From contig QCPI01000007.1 in the NCBI GenBank assembly GCA_003212625.1, positions 1-44,643 on the forward strand: DNA of 44,643 bases, read 5' to 3'. Both the position numbers and the translations under genes were made by a program. Of the stretch, positions 44,497-44,643 are shown one piece after another (position 1 is the first letter of the stretch; the number at the start of each line of letters is the position of its first letter). This DNA comes from Prochlorococcus sp. AG-436-J02. Its GTDB lineage: Bacteria > Cyanobacteriota > Cyanobacteriia > PCC-6307 > Cyanobiaceae. The notes under the pieces are model-generated. The model worked only from the letters and a program-made list of their open reading frames with translations, was not told where the DNA came from and did not search any database.

Positions 44497-44643
44497 TGGC
44501 TATCCCCATTAGTTTGTATTTTATTTTTCCTAGCGCTATCGGTTACGTGCCTCTTTAACATGTGACTATTGGCACAAATTAGAAGATTATTTTTTGTTTT
44601 TGATCAGCGGAAGAAGAGCTTATAAAATTGGAAGGATATAAAT

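Overview
The window looks like chromosomal DNA from a Prochlorococcus-type marine picocyanobacterium. The evidence is a compact AT-rich sequence, a 45-residue L34, a 100-residue S14, the core gene order (DUF2808, rpmH, rnpA, PH-domain gene, yidC, Ycf46-like ATPase, serS, rseP, rpsN, pnp, cysQ, rsmI), a tiny Hli-like chlorophyll-binding ORF and a cyanobacterial-type porin. The strain cannot be fixed by eye, and the genus call rests on remembered family sequences and synteny.

Layout. (1) 1-11.5 kb is a housekeeping block, almost all on the plus strand: ribosomal proteins, RNase P protein, membrane insertase, seryl-tRNA synthetase, site-2 protease, PNPase, CysQ phosphatase and RsmI. (2) 11.5-12.2 kb is an unknown HTH-domain protein at the boundary. 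(3) 12.4-42.4 kb is a visibly more AT-rich cell-surface glycan island. It starts with a split Gtr-like trio (GT2 with C-terminal membrane helices, polytopic membrane protein, GtrA) around tRNA-Arg(TCT), followed by a GT4. A long minus-strand array runs from 39.2 down to 17.4 kb: UDP-glucuronate 4-epimerase, Wzz-like chain-length protein, UDP-HexNAc 6-dehydrogenase, ABC flippase, AsnB-type amidotransferase, EpsG-like polymerase, a divergent CofD/YvcK-family protein, HAD phosphatase, GT2, nucleotidyltransferase, GT4, an epimerase stub, a WbpL-like initiating transferase, GT2, and a CDP-3,6-dideoxyhexose set (RfbF, RfbG, RfbS/RfbJ-like, RfbE-like, RfbH-like). A plus-strand operon at 39.8-42.4 kb carries HisH, HisF and WbpG paralogs, which are expected to build an acetamidino group on an amino sugar. 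(4) 42.5-44.6 kb holds tRNA-Ala(GGC), two very small membrane-protein ORFs and a His-rich porin.

How it fits together. WbpL would start the unit on undecaprenyl phosphate. Several glycosyltransferases would extend it with acidic or amidated hexosaminuronic acid (dehydrogenase plus AsnB), a uronic acid epimer, an amidine sugar (WbpG/HisH/HisF) and a CDP-tyvelose/paratose-type dideoxysugar. The ABC protein would flip it, and the EpsG-like and Wzz-like proteins would polymerise it and set chain length. The Gtr-like trio could decorate it in the periplasm. The least explained parts are the CofD/YvcK-like protein beside a HAD and a nucleotidyltransferase, the RfbH homolog that keeps its histidine but lacks the iron-sulfur cysteines, and the HisF paralog that lacks both cyclase aspartates.
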